Positions 55,246 through 63,827 of a stretch of 64,000 bases of DNA are shown here, in pieces. The first letter of the stretch is position 1; each line of letters starts with the position of its first letter. Location: NCBI GenBank assembly GCA_024225635.1, contig JAAEMK010000272.1:18539-82538 (forward strand), read 5' to 3'. Position numbers and translations under genes: made by a program. Origin of the DNA: Desulfobacteraceae bacterium. GTDB taxonomy: Bacteria > Desulfobacterota > Desulfobacteria > Desulfobacterales > Desulfobacteraceae. The notes under the pieces were generated by a model. That model made no database searches. It was not told where the DNA came from and was given only the letters and a program-made list of their open reading frames with translations.

Positions 55246-56169
55246 TCAGGCCGTCCCTTGGGTTAAAATTCCGGCACGGGCAAATTCCTTTTCACAGGCA
55301 GCCAGGGTTTCTTTGGCCATCCATTGGTCTGTTTCCATATCTTTTTCCGCGGGCCGGGATATGCCGAGCTTTTTGATTTTGTCCCGCCACAGGGGATGGT
55401 AGGGCAAGAGCCTGGTTTCACCGACCTTTTCCTGTTTGTAAAAGTCGATGATGGCTGAAATGTTATCCCGGGTGTCGGTAATTCCCGGGATCAGCGGGGT
55501 TCTGGGCAATACCTTGACTCCGCCCTCCCGGTATCTGCGAAAAAGGGTGCGGAAATTGTCAAGGATGGTGGTATTGGACCGTCCGCAGTATTTTTTATGG
55601 GCCTGGGAGTCCATGAGCTTGATGTCAAAATAGATCAGGTCCACATGGGGATAGACAAGGGTGTCGAATCGTCGGCCGTCGAACAGGCCGCAGGTTTCCA
55701 CAAGAACCTGTACTCCTTTTTCCTTGAATGCCTGTGCGGCCCGGCCCAGAAATTCAGTGAAAAGGGTCGGCTCCCCGCCGGAAAAGGTGACCCCGCCGCC
55801 GGAGGCGTCGAAAAAAGGTTTGTCCCTGGTTACGCTTTGGACAATGGTGTCAATATCCATCTCCTTGCCCACCTGTTCCAGGGCCGTGGACGGACAGGCC
55901 CGGACACAGTCAAAGCAGAGGGTGCATTTTTCCCGGTTGATGAAAAAGGGAGTCTCCCTTGACAGGGCTTTTTCCGTACAGGTGTCCATGCATGTCCCGC
56001 ATCCCACGCACAGCTCGGGATCAAAGGATATTTCAACCCCGGAATTTTTGCTTTCCGGGTTATGGCACCAGGCACAGGACAGGGGGCATCCTTTAAGAAA
56101 TATTACGGACCGGATGCCCGGACCGTCATCCAGGGAATTGCCTTTGATATCAAGGATAAGGGGGCTCAT
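55246..56169 (-). CDS. Glycyl radical enzyme activating enzyme
   Basis: The 307-residue radical SAM protein has the activase motif GCPLSCAWCHNPES for the SAM-bound cluster. Two extra ferredoxin motifs follow (CVGCGTCMDTC, CTLCFDCVRACP), which is the class with auxiliary clusters found in dehydratase- and lyase-type systems. VTFSGGEPTLF and YFDIKLMDSQAHKKYCG are also typical. It abstracts hydrogen from the glycine of the enzyme encoded upstream, with an overlap of 4 bp that indicates translational coupling. Confidence 0.95.
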   Translation of the reverse strand: MSPLILDIKGNSLDDGPGIRSVIFLKGCPLSCAWCHNPESKNSGVEISFDPELCVGCGTCMDTCTEKALSRETPFFINREKCTLCFDCVRACPSTALEQVGKEMDIDTIVQSVTRDKPFFDASGGGVTFSGGEPTLFTEFLGRAAQAFKEKGVQVLVETCGLFDGRRFDTLVYPHVDLIYFDIKLMDSQAHKKYCGRSNTTILDNFRTLFRRYREGGVKVLPRTPLIPGITDTRDNISAIIDFYKQEKVGETRLLPYHPLWRDKIKKLGISRPAEKDMETDQWMAKETLAACEKEFARAGILTQGTA

Positions 56170-59132
56170 AGGCGGTACTCCGCCCGTTCCACCAGTTCCA
56201 TCTGCATCTGGCGGTTTAGATTGACAAAATAGGCATTGTACCCGGAGATCCGCACCAGCAGGTTTTTATAGTTTTCCGGGTTGGCCATGGCATCCCTGAG
56301 CACCCTGGAGTCCACCATGTTGAACTGGATCTGCATCCCGCCCTGGTCAAAATAGGATTTGACATAGGCTGCCATGGTATCCACTGTTTTTTTCCGGGAA
56401 TCCCTGGCAGAGGGGACCAGTTTGACGTTAAAGGCGATATTGTTGTCCATATGACGAGGATTCAGCCCGGCTACATCCCGCATATTGTCCAGAAAACTGT
56501 TTGATGCCCCGGGATGGGGGGTGGTTCCGGGGGTAAAGGAGGTAAAGGCCCGCCTCCCGGACGGCAGGGCCCCGGACAATGCCCCGTAGGCCACATGCTG
56601 GGCCACGGACCAGAATCCCACGGTATAATCCCCGCCCCTGAAGTTTTTCCTGGATTTATAAGCCTTGTGGATCAGGCCGGTGACCCGGTTGGCCATTTCC
56701 ACGGCCACGTCACTGCCCGACCCGAACCTCGCAACTTTGTTGCAGATCATGGCATGGAGGGCCGGGTGGTTCTCAAAGTCGGTGTCAATGGCCTGTTTCA
56801 GTTCCGCAAAGGTCACGGCCTTTGTATCATAGACCAGGGTTTTAATGGCCATGAGGGAATCCACCACATCCGCAAGCCCGATATTGAAGCTTCCCGATGT
56901 ATTGTACAGGGCCCCGCCCTTTGTAACGTCCAGGGCATTGTCCTTTGCGCCCTGCATGGCGGAGCTCAAAAGGGGGGTGGGCCGCAGCCAGGCATAGGCG
57001 GCGCCGGCCATATTGTTCATCTCAATGGTCTGGTCGATGATGAACTCCTGCTGGGCGGCAAAGGCGGCAAAAAAGGCTTCAAAGGTTTTAAAATCCCCCT
57101 TTTCAGGCTGGCCGGAACAAGGGCCCAGCTGCCAGTTCATCAGGGGATGGTATCCGTTGTTCAAGGCCATTTCAAGGCCGGCCACCATATTCACGGAGGT
57201 GGCCCCGGTATGGCTCATGTGCTTGCCGGACAGGCTGATTTCCACACACCCGGTGGCGGCCCAGTCCCGTAGATCTTCAATCCTGTCGGAATTCTGGCCA
57301 AAGGATGTGATTACTGCATCGTCATTGTGCATGGACGGGGTGGCAACCGTGGTGTAATTCACCTCGCACAGCCGTTTCAGGTAGGTATTGCTGTTGACGC
57401 CGGACTTGAACCGGGCATTCATGTTGGGATCGTTGAGGCTGAGCATCTCCGTGACTTTTAAGAAGAGATAGGTCATGTCGTTGACCGCATCCCCGCCATC
57501 CGGCGTCACGCCGCCCACGGTGATGGCGGTTTCAGACTGGCTGCCCCCGAACAGATAGTTGGCCACATCCGGCACCAGGTTGTAATGTTCGGCATTGATC
57601 ATGAAATAACAGGAAATCAGTTCAATGGCATGTTTAATATATTCCGTTCTTTCCCCATCGGTTTCCAGCCGGGCCATATCCCGTTCAAAATAGGGCTGGA
57701 ACAGCTGGTCCAGCCGTCCAGGAGACAGGGACACATTGTTGTTTTCCATGAGCAGGCCGACCCAGCTGATCCAGGCTGAATTCACGGCTTCATCAAGGGT
57801 TTGGGCGGGCCGGGCCGGAACCCGGGAAGAGATGCGTGCAAGATGTTCCAGCTCAGCCTTGCGTTCGGGGTCTGTTTCTGCCCGGGCAAGTTTTTCGGCA
57901 TGGCGTGACAGATTGGCCCCGTATGCGTTCAGGCCCTCAAGGCAGAGGATCATGGATTCCAGGGTTTGGATCTTTTCAGTCTCGCCGTCATCCAGGTTTT
58001 TGATTTCCCTGCGGATCTCCCGGATCATGGCTTCCGTCCCCTTCCGGACAAATGCTGGAAGATCCGGCACCGTATGGGACATGCACACGATCTTGAAATT
58101 AAAGGAGGCCACCGCCCGCTCGTCGATTTTCTGGCACAGGGGGTAATCATAGGTGTTGCGAATCCACTCCCTGGTCGTCCTTTTGGCCCAGAAGGGAAAA
58201 AGGTCATGTAGTTCGGCTGCGGTCTTTGGGCTGATGCGGCAGGGCGTGAGCAATCGTTTTTCAATGGAGCCAAGCTCTCCCCAGATCATGGTTCCGGTGG
58301 TATCCGGGTAAATCAGGACCCCGTGGCGTTCAGGGGTACAGGTGCCTGCCACCAGGTTGTTGCTGCGGATGGCTGGCTTCTTGTTCTCCATCAGATGTTT
58401 GAAGGCATGGGCCTGGCGCAGTTCCGGAAACCATGGCCTGCCCTTGTCATCGGTTTCAAATCCGTTCTTTCTATACCAGTCCGTCAAAAGCCCGGGCCGT
58501 TCCGAAGAGATTTCCGGGGTGGCTTTGAAATGGTTTTCATGGAGTTCCTTGATCCGGGGAAAGTCTTCCAGGCTGTATTGGGATAAAAAGGGATCATTGA
58601 GGAATTTTACTCCCGGATCTTTATTCTCCGCCTTCAGGCCGCGGGTTTTTCTCTGGGTAAGCCCGGCTGAAAGGTCCGGGTCCGGGTTTGCGAATTCCTT
58701 TTTTCTGGCAGCCCGGTCCCTTTTTCCGGCCCGGTCCAACATCAGTTGGTGGACCGGCCCCATGACCAGGGATACATAATAATTAAAGGCCTGGAGATAT
58801 CCCATATTTCCGTACAGAATGATTTTGTTTTTCAGAACCAGGTTAAGCATTTCGTTGGGGGTGATGCGGACCACTTCCGTCAGGGCACTGTCATCGACAA
58901 AATGCAGTATGGCATCGGTGTGCTCCGGAATCCCGTTGAACACGCGGGCCTTTCCGTTGGAAAATGAAATGGCCTGGGCCACGCTCCCGGATGCGGTGCG
59001 CAGACCAATGGTGAAATCGGTCCATCCGTCCCGGCTTTTCATCTGCTGTTTCAATGACGGTCTCAGGTTGAACTGGGCGGCCATCATCCACAGGCAGGCA
59101 TGGGCTGCCTGGTTCAAAAACAAGTCTTTCAT
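56166..59132 (-). CDS. Glycyl radical enzyme with N-terminal SCP2-like domain
   Basis: At 988 residues it is about 150 longer than usual members (790-850). The radical Gly is G964 (VRISGYNAYF) and the thiyl Cys is about C629, in TGCVEISLSGKHMSHTGAT. The Glu of GCVE is the base used by dehydratase and lyase types, but the usual Pro after it is replaced by Ile. Residues about 30-130 do not belong to the barrel. They resemble an SCP2 (sterol carrier) fold (AILHFVDDSALTEVVRI, MLNLVLKNKIILYGNMGY), which hints at a hydrophobic or CoA-like substrate. The gene is coupled to tetR upstream and the activase downstream by 4-bp overlaps. The reaction is not known, and no microcompartment genes are present. 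Confidence 0.9.
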   Translation of the reverse strand: MKDLFLNQAAHACLWMMAAQFNLRPSLKQQMKSRDGWTDFTIGLRTASGSVAQAISFSNGKARVFNGIPEHTDAILHFVDDSALTEVVRITPNEMLNLVLKNKIILYGNMGYLQAFNYYVSLVMGPVHQLMLDRAGKRDRAARKKEFANPDPDLSAGLTQRKTRGLKAENKDPGVKFLNDPFLSQYSLEDFPRIKELHENHFKATPEISSERPGLLTDWYRKNGFETDDKGRPWFPELRQAHAFKHLMENKKPAIRSNNLVAGTCTPERHGVLIYPDTTGTMIWGELGSIEKRLLTPCRISPKTAAELHDLFPFWAKRTTREWIRNTYDYPLCQKIDERAVASFNFKIVCMSHTVPDLPAFVRKGTEAMIREIRREIKNLDDGETEKIQTLESMILCLEGLNAYGANLSRHAEKLARAETDPERKAELEHLARISSRVPARPAQTLDEAVNSAWISWVGLLMENNNVSLSPGRLDQLFQPYFERDMARLETDGERTEYIKHAIELISCYFMINAEHYNLVPDVANYLFGGSQSETAITVGGVTPDGGDAVNDMTYLFLKVTEMLSLNDPNMNARFKSGVNSNTYLKRLCEVNYTTVATPSMHNDDAVITSFGQNSDRIEDLRDWAATGCVEISLSGKHMSHTGATSVNMVAGLEMALNNGYHPLMNWQLGPCSGQPEKGDFKTFEAFFAAFAAQQEFIIDQTIEMNNMAGAAYAWLRPTPLLSSAMQGAKDNALDVTKGGALYNTSGSFNIGLADVVDSLMAIKTLVYDTKAVTFAELKQAIDTDFENHPALHAMICNKVARFGSGSDVAVEMANRVTGLIHKAYKSRKNFRGGDYTVGFWSVAQHVAYGALSGALPSGRRAFTSFTPGTTPHPGASNSFLDNMRDVAGLNPRHMDNNIAFNVKLVPSARDSRKKTVDTMAAYVKSYFDQGGMQIQFNMVDSRVLRDAMANPENYKNLLVRISGYNAYFVNLNRQMQMELVERAEYRL

Positions 59133-59794
59133 GTGCCTCCTTGGTCAGCTCCGGGATGAAAGGGACGCAACAGGTCCCGGCACATCCGCTGGATTAGTGT
59201 TTCAGAATCGATTTCATCAAGTTCCCGTAAAATATTCCGGTTGTTCAGGGTGACGATGCCGTGGAGGGTGATCCACAACTGGTACGCCCTGAAGTAAATA
59301 TCCTGTTCAGGAATCGAACCCGTCTCCCTTGAGATCCGGTCAATGGCTTTCAAGGGAACGGATATGGCATTGACCGCCATCTGTTTCGCTTCAAGGGCCA
59401 CGGGTTCCATGGCTTTGTTTTGGCTCTTGTATTCCAGGTACCTGGGGGTATTGCTGTTGAGCATGATCTGGTAGTAGTCCGGGTTGGTGAATCCGAAATC
59501 CAGATATGCCCGTATCATTCGGCCAAGGGTTTCCAGGGGATCATTTTCCGATACCCGGATGTCTTCAAGGCTGGATTGGAGCAGCCTGAACCCCTTGATC
59601 TGAATATTCAGGTAAATCTCGTCCTTGGAAGCATAATAATAGTATATATTGGCGGCTGACATGCCCACCCGTTCCGCCAGCTTTCTCAGGCTCATGTTGT
59701 CAAATCCCTTTTCAAGAATCAGCTTCATGCTCTCTTCGATAATGTTGTTTCTGATTCTTTCAATCTCTTCCGGGGATCTTGTTTTTCTTGCCAT
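59129..59794 (-). CDS. TetR/AcrR-family transcriptional regulator
   Basis: The 221-residue product has an N-terminal helix-turn-helix (MKLILEKGFDNMSLRKLAE, MSAANIYYYYASKDEIYL) and an all-helical ligand-binding domain. The stop overlaps the start of the glycyl radical enzyme by 4 bp. A near-perfect inverted repeat lies 28-79 bp upstream of its start, so it probably represses its own operon. The inducer may be the enzyme substrate. Confidence 0.92.
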   Translation of the reverse strand: MARKTRSPEEIERIRNNIIEESMKLILEKGFDNMSLRKLAERVGMSAANIYYYYASKDEIYLNIQIKGFRLLQSSLEDIRVSENDPLETLGRMIRAYLDFGFTNPDYYQIMLNSNTPRYLEYKSQNKAMEPVALEAKQMAVNAISVPLKAIDRISRETGSIPEQDIYFRAYQLWITLHGIVTLNNRNILRELDEIDSETLIQRMCRDLLRPFHPGADQGGT

Positions 59795-59821
59795 GGCAGT
59801 CGGTAATCCAAATTGAATATC

Positions 59822-59873
59822 ATTAATATAACACCGTTCTAAGAAAATAAATTTAGAACAGTGTTATATTAAT
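59822..59873 (-). promoter_or_regulatory. Operator of the tetR-GRE operon
   Basis: Arms 59822-59842 and 59853-59873 are 21 bp each with only one mismatch, separated by 10 bp; the core is TAACACNGTTCTAA. On the minus strand a -35 TTGACA (59879-59874) and a -10-like CTAAAT 17 bp further fall in or next to the repeat, so a bound dimer would block transcription. Confidence 0.8.
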
Positions 59874-59910
59874 TGTCAATGGAAAAAAATGATTGGGGGG
59901 TATTTTTTGT

Positions 59911-59939
59911 TTGACATGGAATTAGAAAAGGCATATAAA
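59911..59939 (+). promoter_or_regulatory. Sigma-70 type promoter of tRNA-Phe
   Basis: TTGACA (59911-59916) and TATAAA (59934-59939) are 17 bp apart; the tRNA starts 14 bp after the -10 box. It lies 38 bp from the TetR operator, so the two divergent units are close. Confidence 0.85.
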
Positions 59940-59952
59940 TTCGCCTTGTTTG

Positions 59953-60029
59953 AGCCCAGGTAGCTCAGTCGGTAGAGCAGGGGACTGAAAATCCCCGTGT
60001 CAGCAGTTCGATTCTGTTCCTGGGCACCA
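59953..60029 (+). tRNA. tRNA-Phe (GAA)
   Basis: Acceptor arms GCCCAGG and CCTGGGC, anticodon stem GGGGA and TCCCC with loop CTGAAAA (anticodon GAA), and encoded CCA. The T arm region reads CAGCAGTTCGATTCTGTTC, with one imperfect pair. Confidence 0.95.
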
Positions 60030-60041
60030 TAAAAATATCTA

Positions 60042-60082
60042 AGGTCTTCAGCCCCCCCGGCTGAAGGCCTTTTGATTTTTTG
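60042..60082 (+). terminator. Rho-independent terminator after tRNA-Phe
   Basis: A 12-bp stem with one G-T pair (60042-60053 with 60059-60070) and a C-rich loop is followed by TTTGATTTTTT, 12 bp after the tRNA. Confidence 0.85.
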
Positions 60083-60295
60083 GGGGACATGGAGCCTCCG
60101 GCATCCTTCCCGCCTTTATCCGGCAACTTTGAATTCCCATCCCCCGGCTTTCTGCTGCTCCTGCCGGAGTGCCTTGTACAGCCCGCCTTCTCCATCCCCA
60201 TACAGGACCTTTTGGGTCTTGCCGGTCCGGTTGATGTGAAATATCCCATGGCAGGCTACCCGGCGTTAAGAAGCTTCATGTTGAATCAATTTTGC

Positions 60296-60538
60296 CTAAT
60301 CGTTCTCCTTACAATAGTCCATAGGAGGGTAGGCCATGGTGTTCTCCATCACCGCGTTGGCGTAGGAGAACTCTTCGACCTCGGTATAGTAGAGAGCCCC
60401 CGCGTCGATATCCCTCTCCTCGATAAAGCGGATCAGGGGCCGGACCATCCCATGGTCGTCGATCATCAGGCCTGCGAGGAGGATGAAAAGGAGACATCCC
60501 CCCGCCCATACGAGAAAAAAGACAGATCGCTTCACCAT
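60296..60538 (-). CDS. Small single-pass membrane protein downstream of the YeiH-type transporter
   Basis: The 80-residue product has one N-terminal membrane helix (about 5-25, VFFLVWAGGCLLFILLAGL) and a charged C-terminal part with acidic and aromatic residues. A GAGGGGG ribosome site precedes the ATG. It starts 10 bp after the transporter stop, so both are cotranscribed. I do not recognise the family; an accessory subunit is plausible. Confidence 0.7.
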   Translation of the reverse strand: MVKRSVFFLVWAGGCLLFILLAGLMIDDHGMVRPLIRFIEERDIDAGALYYTEVEEFSYANAVMENTMAYPPMDYCKEND

Positions 60539-60548
60539 CGCTCCCCCT

Positions 60549-62291
60549 CTATATCTTTGCCGTGATTTCGGGAAATATCAGGTAGAACATGATATAGGCC
60601 ATGATCAGGGTGAGGGTCAGGTCCAGGGCCTGGCCGAAGACGTAGAGGATCAGGGGCTTGCCCCCCTTGAAGTACGACTTGAGTTCCCTGAAGTTGGTGG
60701 CCAGCCCGATGCTGGAGAAGGCCAGGCAGAAGAACCAGCCCCGCCCGATCTTGGACAGACCGCGGATCGCCCCGTGGTCGATTACCATGTACGCCAGATC
60801 CATTCCCAGCTTCTGGTAGATCAAGGAGAAGAGGATGGAGGCGGTTAGAAACCCGATGACGAACTTTGGAAAGCGGTGCCATATCTCCATGATTCCCACG
60901 TTGGTCCCCGGCTTGGCGTTCACCCTGGCGACCCAGTAGACCGCCACGCCAAATGCGATGACGCCGATCAGCACGTTCTGTATCATCTTGATGGTCGCGG
61001 CCACATAGAGGGCGCGCTCGCTGAGGAACGCCCCTGCGGCGGCGACGGCCCCCGTGGCGTCGATGGTCCCCCCCATCCACGCCCCCCCGAGGATGTACGG
61101 CATCCCCACCGCCTTGATCACCGCGGGCATGACCACCATCATGATCGAGGTGAAGACCAGGGAGAGGCCCACGGCCAGTGTCAGTTCCTCCTTTTTCGCC
61201 CGGCATGCCGCCGCCGTTGCGATGGCGGCGGACACACCGCACACCGACATGTCCGCCGAGATGGTGATGTTCAGGGTCTTGGAGGGGATCTTGATCACCT
61301 TTTGCCCTACGATGTAGGTGGTGATAAGAACGATGGGCGTGACCGCCCACGCCACAAAGATCCCGGGGATACCGATGGCGAGGATCTTCCCGAAGAGGAT
61401 CTCCGCCCCGAGCAGCACCAGCCCGGTCTTGATGTAGTACTCTGTCTGGACGGCGGGCATGACCCACTTTGGGGTGCCGATGGTGTTGCTGACGATCAGC
61501 CCGAAGATGATGGCCCATGCGGCGTACCCGATGCCGTAGTGCTTCATTGTGGCGTTGCTCGCTGCGGTGAATGCCAGCACGGCCACGAGGAAGACGAAGA
61601 TAAAACCTTTGGCGAATTCCATGACCCGGTTCCCCATGGCCATTTTTCCCACCCCGAAAAAGAGGGCTAAAAAGAGCATCAGACCGGCGAGGTGGGGCAG
61701 CTGGTTGAACGGCTGGACCGACGCTTTCTTCTTTGCCTTCGAGGCCTTGGCCTTTGCCGCCCTCCACAGCTCTATGGCGGTCCGGGCCTCGCCGTTGAGG
61801 GTCTCGTCGGCGTATTCCGCCCCGGCGGCGGCCTCCTGTGCGGTCTCCGCAGCGAGCAGTGCGGCGGATTCGCCGGTTTTGGCCTTCTCGTACCGCTTAC
61901 GCCCCTTGAGACTTGCCGCTGCCGCGTCCTCCTCGCTGAGCCGGAATGCGGTGAGGGGATTTTTGCTCCATTTCCGGGGTTTGCCGGTAAACCTCTTGAT
62001 CACCTTGCCGATGGGTGAGGCTGTAGCCTTGAGCTTCATTTTGGCATCCACCGCTCCGTACCAGGCGATCGTCTTGAACGGCGCCTTGCCGGATTCCTCC
62101 ACGAGAACCCTGTTGGCAGCATCTATCTTTTCACGCGCCCGGGTGTCTCCCTTGGGAAGATAGATGATAAGGGCGGCTGCAAGCAGGACGAAACCGAGCC
62201 AGATCGCCCAGTAGTCCTCCGTCTTCCATAGATCCGAGAAACCGGATTTGCCGGGATCTTCAACGATTCCACTGCCGTTTTCCTTGTCCAT
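60549..62291 (-). CDS. YeiH-family putative sulfate exporter with long N-terminal extension
   Basis: The 580-residue protein has the YeiH/Cons_hypoth698 core from about residue 205 (VLLGAEILFGKILAIGIPGIF, SADMSVCGVSAAIATAA, GGAWMGGTIDATGAV), with about ten membrane helices. Family members are usually near 340 residues. Here a first helix (about 29-46) and a cytosolic, Ala/Lys/Glu-rich segment of about 150 residues precede the core. The function of YeiH proteins as sulfate or taurine-related exporters is only proposed. The region is visibly GC-richer than its neighbours, with strong use of G/C third positions, which may signal transfer. Confidence 0.87.
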   Translation of the reverse strand: MDKENGSGIVEDPGKSGFSDLWKTEDYWAIWLGFVLLAAALIIYLPKGDTRAREKIDAANRVLVEESGKAPFKTIAWYGAVDAKMKLKATASPIGKVIKRFTGKPRKWSKNPLTAFRLSEEDAAAASLKGRKRYEKAKTGESAALLAAETAQEAAAGAEYADETLNGEARTAIELWRAAKAKASKAKKKASVQPFNQLPHLAGLMLFLALFFGVGKMAMGNRVMEFAKGFIFVFLVAVLAFTAASNATMKHYGIGYAAWAIIFGLIVSNTIGTPKWVMPAVQTEYYIKTGLVLLGAEILFGKILAIGIPGIFVAWAVTPIVLITTYIVGQKVIKIPSKTLNITISADMSVCGVSAAIATAAACRAKKEELTLAVGLSLVFTSIMMVVMPAVIKAVGMPYILGGAWMGGTIDATGAVAAAGAFLSERALYVAATIKMIQNVLIGVIAFGVAVYWVARVNAKPGTNVGIMEIWHRFPKFVIGFLTASILFSLIYQKLGMDLAYMVIDHGAIRGLSKIGRGWFFCLAFSSIGLATNFRELKSYFKGGKPLILYVFGQALDLTLTLIMAYIMFYLIFPEITAKI

Positions 62292-62867
62292 GCCATTTCT
62301 CCTTGGTTCAGTGTTTTTGGGTTAATTGTCGAGTAAGCCTTTGGCGGCATGCGGGTCCGCCCTGGGGCAGACCGTCTGTCCTTCCTGTTCGAAATGTCGT
62401 GTCACGGGAACATTGGCTGGAACGGATGGCGGCGATGCATTTTTTTTGCCATGCCTGAATGGAGATGATATCTGGCGGATGGTCTGCTGGTGTTCTTGGG
62501 ACGGGTCTGTGAATAATTCCAGACAGGAATTATTCAGTCTGCAAACATTTGGGGATATACCAACATTGAATCAAAAACAATCATCTAATCGCTTAGAGCT
62601 TGGGGTTTAACATATGACTTGTTAATACTACATCAGGGCATATATGGATTCGGCAGTCAAGGACAAATTTAATTTTCTTTCCATACATTCATCTTTTTAT
62701 TCGACACATAATCATCCCATAATCTTTCATAATGTATAATCGAAAAATAATAGGAATAATTTTAACTTTTCCGCCGAGAAGTCCCCTTCCTGAACGAAGT
62801 GAAGGTGGGGGATGAATTGGTGTATTCATCGTTGACATTATCTTCCGTTATATATAGCATATTTTCC
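62292..62867. other. Gene-poor region upstream of the insertion-sequence remnants
   Basis: No credible gene is seen in 576 bp. It contains a perfect 10-bp inverted repeat (GAATAATTCC at 62511-62520, GGAATTATTC at 62526-62535) and, near its end, the hairpin at 62783-62810. Composition shifts from GC-rich to AT-rich at about 62540. Confidence 0.6.
62783..62810 (+). ncRNA. Hairpin resembling an IS605-type right end / omega-RNA 3' end
   Basis: CCCCTTC (62783-62789) can pair with GAAGG-T-GGGG (62801-62810) around a loop that contains CGAAGT, followed by GATGAAT. This pattern resembles the structured right end of IS200/IS605 elements from which TnpB guide RNA is made. It lies upstream of the tnpA remnant, not downstream of tnpB, so it may come from a different, lost element. 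Confidence 0.35.
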
Positions 62868-63048
62868 ATGAAGTATAAGATTGATAAAGGTTGTCATTAT
62901 GTTTATTGCATTCAGTTACACCTTGTTGTTTCGCGTGAAATATCAACGCAAGGTATTGACAGATATAGTGTCAAAAAGCCTGAAAAGCCTTGTATTTGAT
63001 ATTGCCCCAAGATTCGATGTGAAAACCAAGGTAAATGATCATGGATTT
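62868..63048 (+). pseudogene. IS200/IS605-type TnpA transposase remnant
   Basis: Frame one starts MKYKIDKGCHYVYCIQLHLV. The similarity then continues in another frame with KYQRKVLTDIVSKSLKSLV. Both match the N-terminal part of the small Tyr transposase (normally about 135 residues). A frameshift lies at about 62935. The HUH motif and the catalytic Tyr are missing, so it is inactive. Confidence 0.7.
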
Positions 63049-63187
63049 GTTGACCAGAAAATCTTTCAAATACCGCATCTATCCAACTAAAGCGCAAATA
63101 TCCACACTGGAAAATCAATTTTCCATGTGCAGGTATTTGTATAACTGGAATTTGGCGGAACGGATTGAAGCGTATCAGAAAAAAGGA
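63035..63187 (+). pseudogene. Truncated TnpB (RNA-guided nuclease family)
   Basis: The first 50 or so residues match the TnpB N-terminus (FKYRIYPTKAQISTLENQF, CRYLYNWNLAERIEAYQKKG). After about 63187 the frame continues into unrelated sequence that is antisense to the next remnant and stops at 63277. The RuvC and zinc-finger parts are absent. Confidence 0.75.
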
Positions 63188-63189
63188 GC

Positions 63190-63827
63190 CACGGGAAGAT
63201 TCCCAAGAGCCCCGGTAAGCGCCTCGTTCCAAGTGGCCCCGGAACGATCCTTTGCATATCTTTCGAGGATGATATAGTTGGATTCTGGATCGATGGCAAC
63301 AAGACAAACCTGAGGATGAAAGGTTTCATCCATGCCTATCCGGTTGTTGCACATATTTCCTTTTCTGGTAGCGCTTGTCATGATTTGAGGAAATAAAAAA
63401 ATATACAGCATGGAAAATTAGTCATTCACACCTGTTTAATACTAAAAAACCATGAGCAATTACTGGTTTGACTAAATCTATTTTACTCAAAATCCAATAT
63501 CTCTCATTGAGATAGAGATTACGCCATGCTTTTTACTCTCAACAGGCACCCCGCTGAATAAGTAGTGCAACAACCGGATAGGCATGGTTTCATCTTCCAG
63601 ATGGTGATGAAATTTTCTTCCATCAAGATTGATAGACGAGCCTCTTCCTTATCACCGAACTTGCCGATCATAATATCCATTTGATCCGATATCTTTTGAT
63701 GGGTGCCGTAGGACGGTGCCACAATGCGTGACAATTGCGTTAACTCCAAGAAATTACATACATTACGGATGCTCGCACAACCAACCTTCGTGAATTCAAA
63801 ATGAAGAGCCATGGTTAAATTGGGCAT
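63190..63827 (-). pseudogene. Decayed transposase remnant
   Basis: Pieces in different frames read MALHFEFTKVGCASIRNVC and SYGTHQKISDQMDIMIGKFG (63827 to about 63640), then in a shifted frame INLDGRKFHHHLEDETMPI. A later piece reads MDETFHPQVCLVAIDPESN and YIILERYAKDRSGATWNEAL (63411-63190). The last segment looks like the DDE core of a transposase family found in Deltaproteobacteria. At least two frameshifts are needed, and it is cut near 63187, where the TnpB fragment joins. Family assignment is tentative. Confidence 0.5.

Noticed and set aside
55035-55376. Small + strand protein across the inverted repeat
   Set aside because: Its sequence repeats that of a minus-strand frame only because of the palindrome, it runs into the activase gene, and it has no ribosome site.
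56166-59132. Microcompartment-type choline or glycerol glycyl radical locus
   Set aside because: No shell-protein, aldehyde-dehydrogenase or alcohol-dehydrogenase genes flank it, and the GCVE motif is not followed by Pro as in those types.
60532-61767. A 411-codon minus-strand frame over the YeiH-type transporter
   Set aside because: Its Gly/His/Arg-rich sequence has no domain and it lies in a second frame of a gene with clear family motifs. Long open shadow frames are expected in GC-rich DNA.
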